A stretch of DNA of 64,000 nt from Leucaena leucocephala. Taxonomy: Eukaryota > Streptophyta > Magnoliopsida > Fabales > Fabaceae. The stretch is taken from NCBI GenBank assembly GCA_037074615.1, contig CM073519.1:29223001-29287000 (forward strand), in the 5' to 3' direction. Made by a program: the position numbers and the translations under genes. A model generated the notes under the pieces. It was not told the origin of the DNA. It did not search any database and saw only the letters and a list, made by a program, of their open reading frames with translations. The stretch's first letter is position 1, and every line of letters begins with the position of its first letter. Below, piece after piece: positions 10,502 to 22,632 of the stretch.

Positions 10502-12900
10502 TGAAACATCCTCCTTTTCTTACATTTTAGGGACCACTCAGTAGCATTTAGAACCACTTCTAGGGCCATTGAAGTCAAATCATACAATCTAAAATTTTAC
10601 TCCTAGCGAACACTGTTCACTGTGTAAATTCTAGCGGAGTGACCTGACTTCAAAAAATCATAATTAATTCTAGAAAAATCAAAACAAAGTGGTTCAAATT
10701 GCTACGCGAAGCTAACGTAATTCTCTTTTAGGGAAACATAACTCGTTGACCACGCGTTGACCAGGTCCACATCAGTCAATGTCTAAAGTTTACTATTTAT
10801 CCTGCATTTTTTCCTGATTCCAGCACTTTGGTCCTATCTTTGTATAACCTCTACACCATCCAATCCCTAGCTCCTCTCTATGATTCTTCGATCCTCTTTA
10901 AACATACTTGTGGGATTAGGATTACATGGAAAGGAATGAGATTTCTAGGGAAATCTCAGTAGCAAACGACAACCATACAATGTATGCAACTATATGCTTG
11001 GTGTTACTATGTGTGTACTTAATGATCATGCTTGCATCATGATAACATACATGCTTCCATGTTACTTAATTATAACATATGGCCATAGTATAAAAAGAAA
11101 CATAGCATTGCTTAATCATACATGCCTCACATCATCAAGGTAAGAAAACATCACATAAAACATCCAAGCAGTATAAGCATACAAGTATGTAAGTTTACTA
11201 CCTGGTGTGTAGCCTTTCCATCCAGCTCTTAGCCTTGTCTCTAAGGTTCCTTCTTTTCATAAGTCAGAGCCTACACATAGCATAATAATATCTTTATTAT
11301 TATCCAGTATAGCTCTACTTATCTCATGCTTAACTAGGGGTAATATCCTTACTCTGACATTCCTCTAACTTTCTTTCTAGCTATAGTTAACTTTATTAAT
11401 AGAGATATTTCTCTATTCTAACTACTAAGAGCAATCTTCTACTTTATTAGAGCAGGGACTAGATAACTTACTTACCTCATTCTTAAGCTTTGCCCAGTCC
11501 CTTTGCTCTTTAGACTGCTCCTGGCTCTACCAGAACTTTTTCCTTTCTTCCTTTCTTCCTCTCTTTCTCTCTTTCTCTCTTCTTTCTCTTCCTTTTCTTG
11601 CTAGATCCATGGTGTGCCTTGAAATGGGAGGGGAGTGGCCTATTTATAGGTGAGAGGAGGTGGAATGAATGGTCCAGATTGATTCGTGATGAATGGCTCA
11701 GATTGCTTGCTTCCTCAAGAAGCTTTGCCTGCATCATCACAATGACATCACCCTCCTTGATGACTCACCACTAATGACATCATCCAGGATACCTCAGGGG
11801 TATATGTGGTGCAATGGTGGGGCCCTTGGGACACCTCACCAGCTGACTCAGCCTTTCCAGAGAGTTCCAGAGTCTTTTCCCTGAATGAATGGCCGAGATC
11901 GTGCCACGTGTCCTCTTGCTTTTTCTCCTTTTTCTCTAATCATGCCATTTGTCCTTTGCTTTTCTTCTTTGATTGTAATCATGCCATGTGGTGCATTGTG
12001 GGCCCATTTATGTCCCCTCATGATTCCATATCACTTTACCCAGTTCTATCTTGGACCGGGTCACTTGACTTTATTGAAAAAGCACAAAAACAATATTTTA
12101 ATGCTTCTTGGGCCCACATTATTCGGGGTACATTTTTGGGCCTTGGATTGTCATCTTAGGTTTCTAACCAAGCCCAAATACTCTAGTGGCTCGGTTACCA
12201 AGAAACATCCTTAGTAAATTACCAAAATGCCCTTAATACCTTTCTAGTACTTCTAAGGGCACTCTTATCTTTCCAAACCTTACCAGAGTACCTCTTGACC
12301 CTGGTCAACTATCTAGATACCCTTTCTTGACTGTCTAACCTTAGTCAAACAATCATAACGCCCTTTATCTGACTCTAACTTAATGACACAACACAGTGGC
12401 ATACCTTCAGTGGCAATTTCATAATTCTTCATTTTTCTCGGTCTTTATTAGCCTTGGCCCATATACTTATCTAAAAATATCATTGGGCTTATAAGGTACC
12501 ATTCTGGACCCTCTGTATGATTCACTATCTTCATGGGCTTAATTCCCGAGAAATTCCCCCGAAACCTATTTATCAGGTCTTTTAATCCACTATAAATTAT
12601 GTAGTAAATTATACAAAACTCCTTTTTAGGCTCTGTTAGTTTCATAAATTCTTATATTAATTATAGGAATTTATTGCCACATTTCATCTGATTCTGAGGT
12701 CTAGAGAATACTGTATTAATTTTCCTTCTCGTCGAAAATTAATATAAACCTTTCGGGACCTCATATCAAAACTCTGTGTTGCATCAAACTGATCAGCATA
12801 ATTTTCTCTATTTACTGAGACCTGTGCTCAACAGAGTCTAGTAGTATCCCTTTTTCAGGCTATATATTGGGCTTCTAAGCCTAAAAATTGGGATATGACA
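10502..12900 (-). mobile_element. Solo gypsy LTR, 2399 bp, with 5-bp TSD ATATG
   Basis: On the minus strand it starts TGTCATATCCC at 12900 and ends GATGTTTCA at 10502. ATATG at 10497-10501 and 12901-12905 is a perfect target duplication. Removing it rejoins the gypsy protease region. It belongs to the same subfamily as 599-3117, with a TATA box at 11648-11641, a GA-rich leader and a W-box palindrome at 12295-12308. Solo LTRs arise by recombination between the two LTRs of one insertion. Confidence 0.93.
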
Positions 12901-12905
12901 ATATG

Positions 12906-13614
12906 CGTGACAAGTCCTACAAATGGCAAAGTAGTTACATCAAATGTTTGCCTAAATAGTGTCATTTGCTATTAGTGTTATTGCACTACTTTAGACCAAA
13001 TATGTATGCCCTTTCATGATATTGAAGTCATAATTGGATTGAATTAGTTGTTTGCCAATAATGTGATGTTGGATTCTAAGAACAAAACTCTAGTTCTTTG
13101 TCCATAAGCCATAAATGTGAATCCATAAGTGAGACTGAATTTCCTAACAGAGGCTCAGGCAGATAAATGCCTATGGAAAGGATGTTAGGGGCATATGGTC
13201 TTCTTTTCTATTCAAGTAGAAGTAGAAGAAGGAATTGATACGATTCTAGTAGTTAAAGAATTTCCCAAAGTCTTTCCAAAGGAGATTTAAGGACTACCTC
13301 CAAAGTGAGAAGTGGAGTTTGTAATCGATATTATACCTGGAGTTGGACTAGTATCTAAAGCCCCGTATCGTATAGCTCCCAATAAGATGATTGAGCTAAA
13401 GAAGCAGATTGAGCAGCTTCTAGAGAAGGGTTTTATTCGACCTATTGTTTCTCTGTGGGGTGGTCCAGTGTTATTCGTTAAGAAGAAGGATAGTAGTCTC
13501 TGACTATGCATTGACTATTAGGAGTTGAATAAGATTACAGTTAAGAATAAGTATCATTTTCCCCGGATTGATGATTTACTGGACCAGTTAGTTGGAGCGA
13601 GCTTATTCTCCAAG
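12906..13614 (+). pseudogene. Gypsy protease-RT linker and RT N-terminal domain
   Basis: The best block is 13312-13503: EFVIDIIPGVG, then KAPYRIAPNKMIELKKQIEQ, LLEKGFIRP and GGPVLFVKKKD, the N-terminal fingers of chromovirus RT. A stop at 13501 interrupts the LCIDYxELNK motif, which continues as ELNKITVKNKYHFPRIDDLLDQL. Upstream, 12906-13290 has protease-RT linker homology in broken frames. The RT active site (YxDD) is absent because of the deletion at 13614. Confidence 0.85.
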
Positions 13615-14019
13615 TACTTAACCTGTAAGAAGGTGAAAGTTGAATACCAAAAGCCAGCAGGGAAGTTACAACCCCTAGAGATACCTGAGTATAAATGGGA
13701 TAGCATTGCTATGGATTTTGTGGAAGGACTGCCTATGACTTCTGCTAAGCATGATGCTATATGGGTAGTAATTGATCGATTAGCAAAGTCAGTTCATTTC
13801 CTGGCAATCAATAAGAAAGATTCTCTTAAGAAGCTGACAAAACTGTATGTAAAGGAGATTGTTAGATTACATGGTATTCTAAGTAGTATCATATCTAATA
13901 GAGATCCTTGGTTTACGTCAAATTTTTGGCGGGCTTTATATAAAGAAATGGAAACTACTCTCAGATTCAGTACATCTAACTATCCTCAGATAGATGGTCA
14001 ATATAAGAGAACGATCTGA
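13525..14019 (+). pseudogene. In-frame RT-integrase fusion made by an internal deletion
   Basis: Residues 1-30 are RT (ELNK...LVGASLFSK) and residues 31-164 are integrase from the second half of its zinc finger (YLTCKKVKVEYQKPAG) onward. The codons for Ser-Lys (TCCAAG, 13608-13613) fit both parents, suggesting a microhomology deletion of about 2 kb that removed RT palm, RNase H and the integrase N-terminus. In the core, Asp64 (AMDFVEGLP) and Asp127 (SNRDPWF) are kept, but the expected Glu in DGQxERTI is Lys161. It cannot be catalytic. It ends with TGA after RTI. Confidence 0.85.
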
Positions 14020-14404
14020 CGTTAGAGGATATATTGAGAGCGTGTGTCTTAGATTTCAAAGGGAGTGGGGATGTCCATATGCCATTAATAGAGTTTGCCT
14101 ATAATAACAGTTATCAGGCTAGTATTCATATGGCCCCATTTGAAGCACTTTATGGGTACAAATATAGATCTCCTTTGTGCTGGGTGGAGTTGAGCGAAAG
14201 CAGGATGTTTGGTCCTAATATAGTAGACCAGACAGCAGCACAGATCAATAATATTAGAAAGAGATTACTAACAGGTCAAAGCAGATAAAAGAGTTATGCT
14301 AATGTCAAAAGAAAGCATGGTAGAGTTTAAATAAGGAGAGCATGTATTCCTTAAGTTTACTCCAATGACAGGAGCCAGACGATCGATCAAAAGGAAGAAG
14401 TTGC
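14020..14404 (+). pseudogene. Gypsy integrase C-terminal part, interrupted by a copia LTR
   Basis: 14034-14288 encodes PLIEFAYNNSYQASIHMAPFEALYGYKYRSPLCW, the strongly conserved block after the integrase core in plant gypsy elements, then an NIRKRLLTGQSR segment. Stops follow at 14286 and beyond. The reading continues after the inserted solo LTR, at 16218. Confidence 0.85.
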
Positions 14405-15379
14405 TATTGGAAAATGTGCCTTAGGGGCCAATCATTGTCTTATGAATATTATTGATTTATGAATTTATTAATTGTGTTATCATATTATTTGCATGTTTAT
14501 TGTGATGACCATCCTTAGATAATTCATGATCTTATCCTAAATGTCCCTAGTCGGTCATCTATGTGGGAGCAGAGATGAAATAAGGCCAGTATGACTTTGA
14601 AGATGTATAGAGATATAAATCAAAGTCATAGGCACATGTAAGAGTACAAGGTGTTGGACCGACCCACTATGAGAGAGCTGTATGGGTTACGTCATAAGCT
14701 TCTTTCATATACAAACCATGTCACTATTCCCTTTGACCTGAGATCATCATGGATTCCTACATGACAAACGCTCAGCTTTGACCTAGTTAAAAGTCACTTT
14801 TGACTGAGTAATCATAAAGACTATGTTCGGGCTTAGTGGTTTTTCATGCGGAGAAATGTGAATGGTCAAGATGGAATTTATCCCTCACATTCGTAGAGAG
14901 ATATTACTGGGCCCCTCGATGAGTGAGTTTAAGAAACGTATGGCCATAATATAATGGAAAGGTAGTTCCATTTCAATAGTCAGACTACTCAGGGATCGAG
15001 AAAGTAACAGTCAGGAATAGGAGGATGACATTATCCATGCCTCATCCATGACCAAAATATCGCGTGACAGAAGGGACATGATATGGTTGTATAAAAGGTT
15101 ACATCGTTTATCGATCCTCATATGATTTGGGTAGTTGTTATGTCTTGCTAGAGACCGCTTGCGAATTGTGGGCCAGTATAGCAAATGGCCCACTGCCAAC
15201 TTCATATGGGCCTACAGGGTCGCACACAAAATAGCCCAACATGAGCTATGATGTCCAGATTCATTGAATCTAAGACGTGTCCAGATTCAATGAATGATCC
15301 AAGGTTGATGTATATATTTATTTATATTTATATTCGTATATATATAAATTCGTATATATATTATATATAAGGGATATAT

Positions 15380-15560
15380 AGGATTTAATTTATAAGGATA
15401 AATTAAATCTGTATCACGTTTGAATTTGAAATTCAAATTGATAGGATATCTCATATAAGAGATATTTACAAGATTTAATTTATCAGTATAAATTAAATCT
15501 CTATCACGTTTGAATTTGAAATTCAAATTGATAGGATATCTCAAATTTGATTTAAGAGAA
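15380..15560 (+). repeat. Two tandem units of about 98 bp in the solo copia LTR
   Basis: Both units contain GATTTAATTTAT, TAAATTAAATCT, TATCACGTTTGAATTTGAAA and ATTGATAGGATATCTC. The orientation is opposite to the three-unit array at 7605-7870. Confidence 0.75.
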
Positions 15561-15989
15561 TAAATCAAATATAGTCCAATCTTATCTTTATTTAAATTAA
15601 ATAAATAGGTGAATTAAATCTGTGGGACAGATTTAATATAAATATTATTTATTTAATTAGTTTCTTATCAAATTATACAATATGTGATATTGTATTAATT
15701 TTGGATTTAATATAGATTAATTCCAAAATCCAATTCGGTTGAGGAAAACGCAGAGCATCCTATATATTTGATTTTAGGAGCTACGTTTTTGACACATGAC
15801 ACACAACACACAACACAAAAAGCCGAACGGAATCTACAAAAGGTTTGCAGATAAGAAACTGTTAAAGTAGAGACGAAGAGGACAAACTCTTGAGAAAGCC
15901 TTGGAGGGACAGGAGACGCTAGCACATCGTTCGTGGTTGGAATGTTGTTCGTGTGGATAACAGTAGAGGAAGTTGACCTGAGGCGTCGA

Positions 15990-16091
15990 CTTCTCGCGAT
16001 CAAAAAGAGAGTAGAAGCCGCAGAGAGAAGCTGTGGATGTCTTCTTGCGATCGGAAAGAGATCACCAGCCGCGGAGAGAAGCTATGGAAGT
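15990..16091 (+). repeat. 51-bp direct duplication in the copia LTR 3' region
   Basis: 15990-16040 and 16041-16091 both begin CTTCT(C/T)GCGATC and end GAGAGAAGCT(G/A)TGGA(T/A)GT. The copy at 52606-54248 has only one shortened unit near 54070. Confidence 0.75.
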
Positions 16092-16217
16092 CGCTGAGAA
16101 ACACTAAGGGTAATGCTTCTTCCCACTTGACTTAAACACATACAGTAGATCCTGGCAAGGAATGGAAAAATTTTTAAATTAATTTCCGCTGTGTGTCTTC
16201 CAATTCCTTACAGTTGC

Positions 16218-16563
16218 ATCCTAGATATATTGGGCCATTTCAGATCCTCTCAAGAGTAGGATCGTGGCTTACGAGTTGGTTCTTCCTCTAAATCTCAGCA
16301 AGATACATGATGTCTTCCATGTTTCCTAGTTAAAGAAGTAGGTTCTAGACCCATCACATGTGATTGAGCAAGATGATATTGCACTGTGAGATAACCTAAC
16401 TTATAAGGTCAGACCAATATAGATTATAGATCAAAAGGTCAAGCAGTTGCGAAATAAGCATATCTCTTTAGTTGAGGTGGTTTGGAAGGGATTAACAGAG
16501 AATGAAGCTACATTAGAAGCAGAGGAAAGGATGAGAGAAGCATATCCTAAACTATTTCCTTAG
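16218..16563 (+). pseudogene. Gypsy integrase GPY/F module and chromodomain
   Basis: Right after the TSD the frame reads YIGPFQILSRVGS, a GPY/F module. After frameshifts it ends in VKQLRNKHISLVEVVWKG and NEATLEAEERMREAYPKLF, then TAG at 16561. This is the integrase C-terminal chromodomain of plant chromoviruses, thought to steer integration to heterochromatin. The Trp usual in the EATWE motif is Leu here. Several stops precede the chromodomain. Confidence 0.85.
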
Positions 16564-16577
16564 TGTATATGGAACAT

Positions 16578-16616
16578 AAATTTTGAGGACAAAATTTATT
16601 TTAAGGGGGAGAGAAA
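16578..16616 (+). promoter_or_regulatory. Purine tract and inverted repeat before the 3' LTR
   Basis: AAATTTTG (16578-16585) and CAAAATTT (16590-16597) flank AGGA; the purine tract AAGGGGGAGAGAAA ends at 16616. Relative to 560-579 both arms changed in a matching way, so pairing is kept. Confidence 0.8.
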
Positions 16617-19600
16617 TGTCACATCCCCAATTTTCTTAATTGATGTAATTGTACAATTTATATGAAATGAATATGAGATTATTGGAATAAACAGTATCAG
16701 ATTGAGGAATGAATGAGAGGGATTATTGACTAAGGAAAATATAGGGACCTAAACACAAAGTAGAAAAGATTAAAGGCCAAAAGTTAAAGTAGAAACAAAA
16801 GTCAGGCCAAAAGTGGTAATTTCCAAAAGTTTATGGACCTAAATGTAAATAAGCAAAAAGTTAGGGACCTAAATGTAATTATGGAAAAGTTCAGCCAAAA
16901 AAGGCTTAGAACTACTTGGAAGTATTTCAGTCCTGTATTTCATCAGTAAATAGAGAAAGTTATGCTGGTTAATCTAGCGTAATACAGAAATTTTATTAGG
17001 GTTCCAGATAGTGGATATTTATCTGATAGTTTGGAAGTTATCTAAAATTTTATTAGGTCTCATGGACCTCATGTATAAGTGGAAAAGTTACAAGAAGGTA
17101 TGCCCCAAGACATCAGATGTCATGAATTTGACAGAACCCCGGAAGGAGCTCTGTATGAAAAGTTATCCCCGTAGTAGTGAATTTTGATAGGAGTTTGAGA
17201 ATACTCGTGATCCGATTATGGAACTTAGTAGTAAGTAGGCTTGGATAGAATGAGCTCAGATGACCTCATATATAGGCCTATGATGATGCTAAGGAGGGCC
17301 CAAAACCCATGATACTAGTTCTTTAGTAGAAGGGGCCAGTGTTCTGGAAAGGTACAAAATTATGAAAATGCCCTTAGATGACTATATTGTACCAGTGATA
17401 GATGGGGGTATTTTAGTCATTATAGATAGGCTAAAAACATGCGATATAGTATAAATATGATTAGTTAGAGACAGTACAAAGAGGGGCGAAATGACAATTA
17501 TGCCCTTAGGGTTAATATAGTGCAAGAAAGGACACCAAGGGTATTTTGGTTATTTCCCAAGTGATGGATGGCAGATAAATACTCAGTATAGCAATGTTAA
17601 TGGTATAAGAAACCTAGACACTAGTTTCTAGGATAGAATACATATCCTGGCATATTATAAAAATTAGAAACAGAAAACAGTCTGGTTTTTGTGAAATTGC
17701 TCCGATTGGTACCAAACTGGATTGGAATTTTTCCTATGAATATATTTTACTTTTTCTAGCCACACATGGCCTTAAATGATGTCATGCATGGTGTCAAGTT
17801 AGAGGCTTCTAGGGCAAGCCAAGTTGAAGAAAGAATATGGATCATTAGATCAAATAATAACCAAATCAATGTTGGCCATCCATTTCAACTGAAGCTCATC
17901 TATAAATACCCCCTATTTAGCTTGGTTCAACCTACCTTGACAACCATAGGGAAATTCTTTCAAAATTTCCATTCAACCAAGAAATAAGCACACAACTTGG
18001 AGCATAAAGCAAGGTAATCATCTCCCTTGATCTTGAACTTTATTCTAGCAAGCTAGCTCTTGATTTTAAGGGGTTTTTATGCCATATTTCCCTAGAGGTT
18101 GCTGCTAGAAGCTCTGTCCATATATGGTTAGAATATGATTTTTATGTTATGGATAGTTTAGACAAGCTTAAACAAGCTAGAATCAAGTGGTATAAGCTTG
18201 GAAATCTAAGTATGTTTGGAATTAGGGTTTTGTGTTCTTGTTGTTACTTTATGTGACACTGTTCATATGTTAAAATTTCATGATTTTGATGCTTCAAATG
18301 ATTTTAAAATGGAAAATTATGTGGGGATAAAGTAGGAGAACAAGTATTGGAAGCATTGGAATCAAAATGTGAAGTTTGGAAAATAAGAACATGCACTTTG
18401 GTCAAGGGCAGGAATTTTTGATGTGTTTTGATTTTGGAAATTCTAGTTTCATATTTGGATTCTACATGAAAAATTATGTGGAAGTGAACTATGAGAATTT
18501 ATTTTGGAAAGATGGAAGTAAGAAACATAAAATGGAGAAAGAAAGGAAGTTAGTGAAAACCTAGTCTTGGTTTTGTGTTCAAGTTGAGTTGTAACTTGAT
18601 ATTACTTTGTAATGGCTAGGTTTTGACATTTGTGAAGGAAGGAAATCATCTCAAGAAGAACTTGACAAGGATAGCTAAGAGGTAGCAAGAATACCTAACT
18701 ATAGTTTCATGTTTGCTTGCTTGTTAGTTATGATGTTTGGTTGAGCATGATATTGTGTCATCTTGTTGATGATAAAGTATGAATGATTGCAACTCATTGC
18801 AAGTTATGTCATGACAATATGCATGTTAGAGTTTGCTTATGCACTATTATGAAGTAGCTCCCATCTCATGATAACATATTACGCATCCAATTAATCATGC
18901 ATGAGATTATGGTTTGTGTAACTTGCTATTGGGATTTCCATGAAATCTGATTCCTTCCATATGCATAACCATATTATAGGTGCTGGAACTTTCCAAGGAA
19001 AGAGGGTAAGCATGGATGGTTAAACTTGTATAATGAGTTACATGAGTTACTTGGCACTATGGTAGTATATATTAGGATGTATGATGTATGATCCTATAAT
19101 TGTGTTTTGAGGTTGATACATTGTGATGATGATTATAACACCTAAACCAACAAGTTTTAACTTGAAATTTATCATAATTATAGTTAATATACAGATGTTT
19201 AAATGAACACTAAGAAAGCCTCCATTGGTTAAGTATTCGAATTGTTATGATTTTTCTAATTTGGAGTTAAAATCTGGAACTAAGAGAAAGTAAGAAATTA
19301 GAGGCAGTGAACTTCTGACATGAGTTTTTATAGTAAATGAATGATTTTTACCATGAAATTTAGTGAACTTAAAGAGGACATCTAGAGATTTAAATCCATA
19401 GGTAACAGGGTTCATTTGGACAAGTAACCAAAGAGAAATGAACTTTTGAAGTTAAGGCAAAGAAACTGGAACTTTCAGATTTTACCAAATGAACAGTGAT
19501 TTTCAACGAATAAACTGATTTCATTTGGACAAGGAAACCTCAATTTTATATTTTTCCTTCAAATATTTATGAAATTTCTTTCATTAGAAATTGGAACCAC

Positions 19601-19798
19601 CTTATTTTGATTGCTCTACAATTAATTATGAATTTTCAAAGTAGGGTACATATTCTCGAATTACCAAATAAATAGTAATGTGAATAGTACCCGAGAACAA
19701 TTCTTTTATAAATGAATGTTTGCAAAGAAAATGATCTTGTAATAGGTTCCAATAACTTGTAATGAAGTATAATTGAGGTTAAAAGTAAGGATGTTATA
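16617..19798 (+). mobile_element. 3' LTR of the chromovirus, 3.18 kb
   Basis: It starts TGTCACATCCCC next to the purine tract and ends AAGTAAGGATGTTATA at 19798. TATAAATACCCCC is at 17901. It is closest to the LTR at 52131-57096 and the reverse copy at 50454-52130. U3 contains runs of the GGGACCTAAATGTAATT-type phrase. The small ORFs inside (17766-17987, 18376-18564) are not conserved. Confidence 0.85.
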
Positions 19799-22632
19799 AT
19801 AGATAGTCTGACAAATAATATGATGGAGGGAAGAATACTTTAAAATTTACATAGTTAATTGTTTAATTGCAATGTGCGTATGAGGGATGGTTGAGCAAAT
19901 TATGTGATATGGCTTATGTTGCCATAAGTTATGATGAATAGTTGCATCTCCTTGCAGTTGTCATATGATGACATACAAGTTAAACAATGCTTAAATGATT
20001 GCATCTCCTTGCATATTATGCATGTTAGAGTATGCTATGATGAATGAACACTCTCCTTTTGCATTACATGTAGGGTAGAGTAGATATGATGAGAAAGTTT
20101 TGCAAAAAAAAATTATTGCTCCCATGCCATACGACATACAATTAAATAATTCAACTTGGTAATTATAAAGCAATAGAAAAGCAATAAATGAGATTAGAAA
20201 TGAAGGTTAATAGTGAATCTATAGATAAATGATTACAGTACTCAGAATATATCCCTTCAGTAGGGATAAGATACATAATGATGTACCATGAACATGAAAT
20301 GAAATGAGATGCAATTATGAAAGATGATGTAGCTCTGAGAGGGAGTAGTGTCTATGCAATAGAAGTTAATGTTCTCATAATAGAGACAGATTGCATTTCC
20401 AATAAAGTGATATTGCTCTTGAGGAGCCAAGACAATAGACAGTGTAGCTCATGTAGAGTAATGTCTATTATATGAGATATACAGGTTATGTGCATGGTAG
20501 AGCCTGTGTAACTCTCTACAATAATAAATGTAATAAAGTTATGAAAGATGGGAATGATATGTGAAATTTCTGAGTGATAGAGGAAATGAGTAAAGTCCTA
20601 ATAGATAATATTGGCTTCTATGATCATTTTTGGGGAAGTATCTGTTGAGTTAACAACTAAGTGGAAGTGGCTAACCTTGTAACTTTGTCCGTTGGTTAGG
20701 TCTTCCAAAGATGAGAATATAGTACAATAAAATTGCAGTAGATTCTAGAGGATTACAGTTAGATCCTAACATGGCTTATAGAAAATAGAATTCCAGGGTC
20801 ACAGTTAGATCCTGAAGATGCTTACTATTGATCGCAATAGATCCTGAGGGTCATAGTAGACCTAGCCTGGAGAAAGAAAATAAATGAGCCATAAGTACAA
20901 TATGTCTTTGGAAGAACAATTACCAAGGGCAAGGTTAAGGTAGAGAAGCTGCATAAGTTGGTTAACTCATAACAAAAAGAGTACCCATGATGTTAATTTT
21001 AGATAGCCTTATTACTATTATGGACTGAACTCATAATCTTACACACAACATGAACTAAGGGATCAAAGCTAAAGTTGTTAATCCTAAGTACTAAGAATTT
21101 ATGAGAATATCTCATAAGATTTGAGAAGGGGTCAAATAAGAATAAAGAGATCCCTACGAAGAGATTATAGAGAATAAGAATGAGAGACAGATAGATCCTC
21201 CAGATGAGGATAAAGAGATTAGAAGGCCAGATAAACCCAAGAGAGATAGTATGAGAAAGGTCTAAATAGTAAAGTACTAGGGTTAGAGCTTGTTAGCATC
21301 AGTGCTTCAGATTTTTATCAGCACTTTTCAATTAAGCATGCTCAGGCAAGCATGATGGGTGACCCCTAGGAAGTGATGAAAAAGGTTATAAATGCCACAG
21401 AAATTTGGCATATATGTACAGAGTATGTAAAATGGTAGAAAGAGCTATGAAAAGTTAGAAAGGGTTATGAACGATAAGAGACTAGAACCCTTATATCAAG
21501 TCCAAATAAAATGGATTTGAAAGGAAATATTTAGAAGGGTTTTCTTAAAAGCTAGCAAAGTTATAAGTTAAAGAGAATGTTAGACTTATGGTATCTCAAG
21601 ATATGTCATGATAAGGCAAGATAGACTATGATATAGTTAGATTTTGCTAGATATGGCATGATACGACATGACAAGTATGTAATGTGATATGGCATGAAAA
21701 GATGTATTGAGAAGTACAATATGAAGTGGCATTGTAGCTAGCTTTGTAAACAGTTAGAGAGGCTCCCTTTTTGAACGGGATAAGATGTTTAAATGTTATG
21801 TTACATATGAAATAGCAAGTGAGAGCTTGCACTCCTTGCATGAAATGCTAGGCATTATGTTATGTTTGTAAAATATGCTAAAGCTCCAAATGTTAGAGCA
21901 GTGCAAGCTCCATATGATAAAGCTGTGTAAGCTCCAAGTGTTAAAGCTGTGCAGATTAAGAAAAGGAATGCTTGAGCTCCGATGTTAGAGCTTTGCATTC
22001 ATGGGCAGGCATGTAATCCTGGAATACGTTGGGCAGGCATTATGCATGTTAGAGTATGTGCTCCTATATACTTCTACCCAGCATGAAAGTAAAGAAAGAA
22101 AGAATAGTGGCATAAGTCCTCTCTCTATATTATGATGAGTTATTAAAGATGATAAGAAGAAAATAAGTACGATGATATGAAAATGAGATATAAAGCTTTA
22201 CGGATATTAAGAAAATTCCACTAGATACTCAGAGAAATAATAAGAGATACATGTTAAAGGTATGATGAGTAGTTGATGAAAACTCCAGAATACAATAGTA
22301 TTCGAGAGAATATTATATGAAAGAAATAGACACTATTCACACTTCCAATGTAGTGAGAAGTCCATATGCAAATAGATGCATAGCAAGTAAGCAAGAAATA
22401 GATTGAAGTAGAGTTCAACTCTTATTGAGTTGATTTAGAACAGAAGAATAATCACAACAAAGATATGAAGATCTGTGGATATGGAAAGTACTCCGCAAAA
22501 TGTTAAGATAGAAGATAAGAGATAGATACCCCAATCCTTGGTCATAAAGTGGGAAAAAGATATATATTTAAGATAGTTGAATGAGGTTCTAAGTAAATTT
22601 CGATGATAAAATTTATTTTAAGGGGGTAGAAA
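19799..22632 (+). mobile_element. Non-coding 3' internal domain of a non-autonomous gypsy-like element
   Basis: No primer site follows the LTR end at 19798, so the element start is deleted. From about 19820 the sequence is collinear with 59340-61215 (shared landmarks: TTAATTGCTTAATTGCAATG, ATTGGCTTCTATGATC, CAGTTAGATCCT). It then matches 1-598 up to the purine tract at 22614-22632. No reading frame is kept between the copies, so I treat it as non-coding. The 24-bp tandem array is at about 21889-21960. Confidence 0.75.
22595..22632 (+). promoter_or_regulatory. Purine tract with imperfect inverted repeat
   Basis: AAATTTCG (22595-22602), ATGA, TAAAATTT (22607-22614), then TTAAGGGGGTAGAAA next to the LTR TG at 22633. 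Confidence 0.75.

Larger units (their letters stand above)
14405..16212 (+). mobile_element. Solo copia LTR, 1808 bp, with 5-bp TSD GTTGC
   Basis: It begins TATTGGAAAATG (family TGTTGGAAA) and ends TTCCAATTCCTTACA. GTTGC flanks it at 14400-14404 and 16213-16217. It matches the LTR of the element at 3118-8847 in reverse, and the solo LTR at 52606-54248. A TATATATT box sits at 15761-15768 in GCATCCTATATAT, conserved at 53858. The 3' 450 bp is GC-richer and has a 51-bp duplication. Confidence 0.93.
8848..19798 (+). mobile_element. Ty3/gypsy chromovirus: degraded interior plus 3' LTR
   Basis: The coding order gag, protease, RT, integrase, chromodomain, purine tract, LTR is that of plant chromoviruses. 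Two solo LTRs are nested inside it (10502-12900 and 14405-16212). Its 5' LTR and primer site are not in the window: the segment starts directly at the copia LTR edge, and the LTR at 599-3117 belongs to another subfamily. 8848-9181 is an untranslated leader with no feature I can name. RT palm, RNase H and the integrase start are deleted (see 13525-14019). Confidence 0.85.

Noticed and set aside
599..19798. 599-3117 and 16617-19798 as the two LTRs of one element
   Set aside because: The LTRs belong to different subfamilies (GA-rich leader present or absent), and 599 is preceded by a purine tract, so it is itself a 3' LTR.
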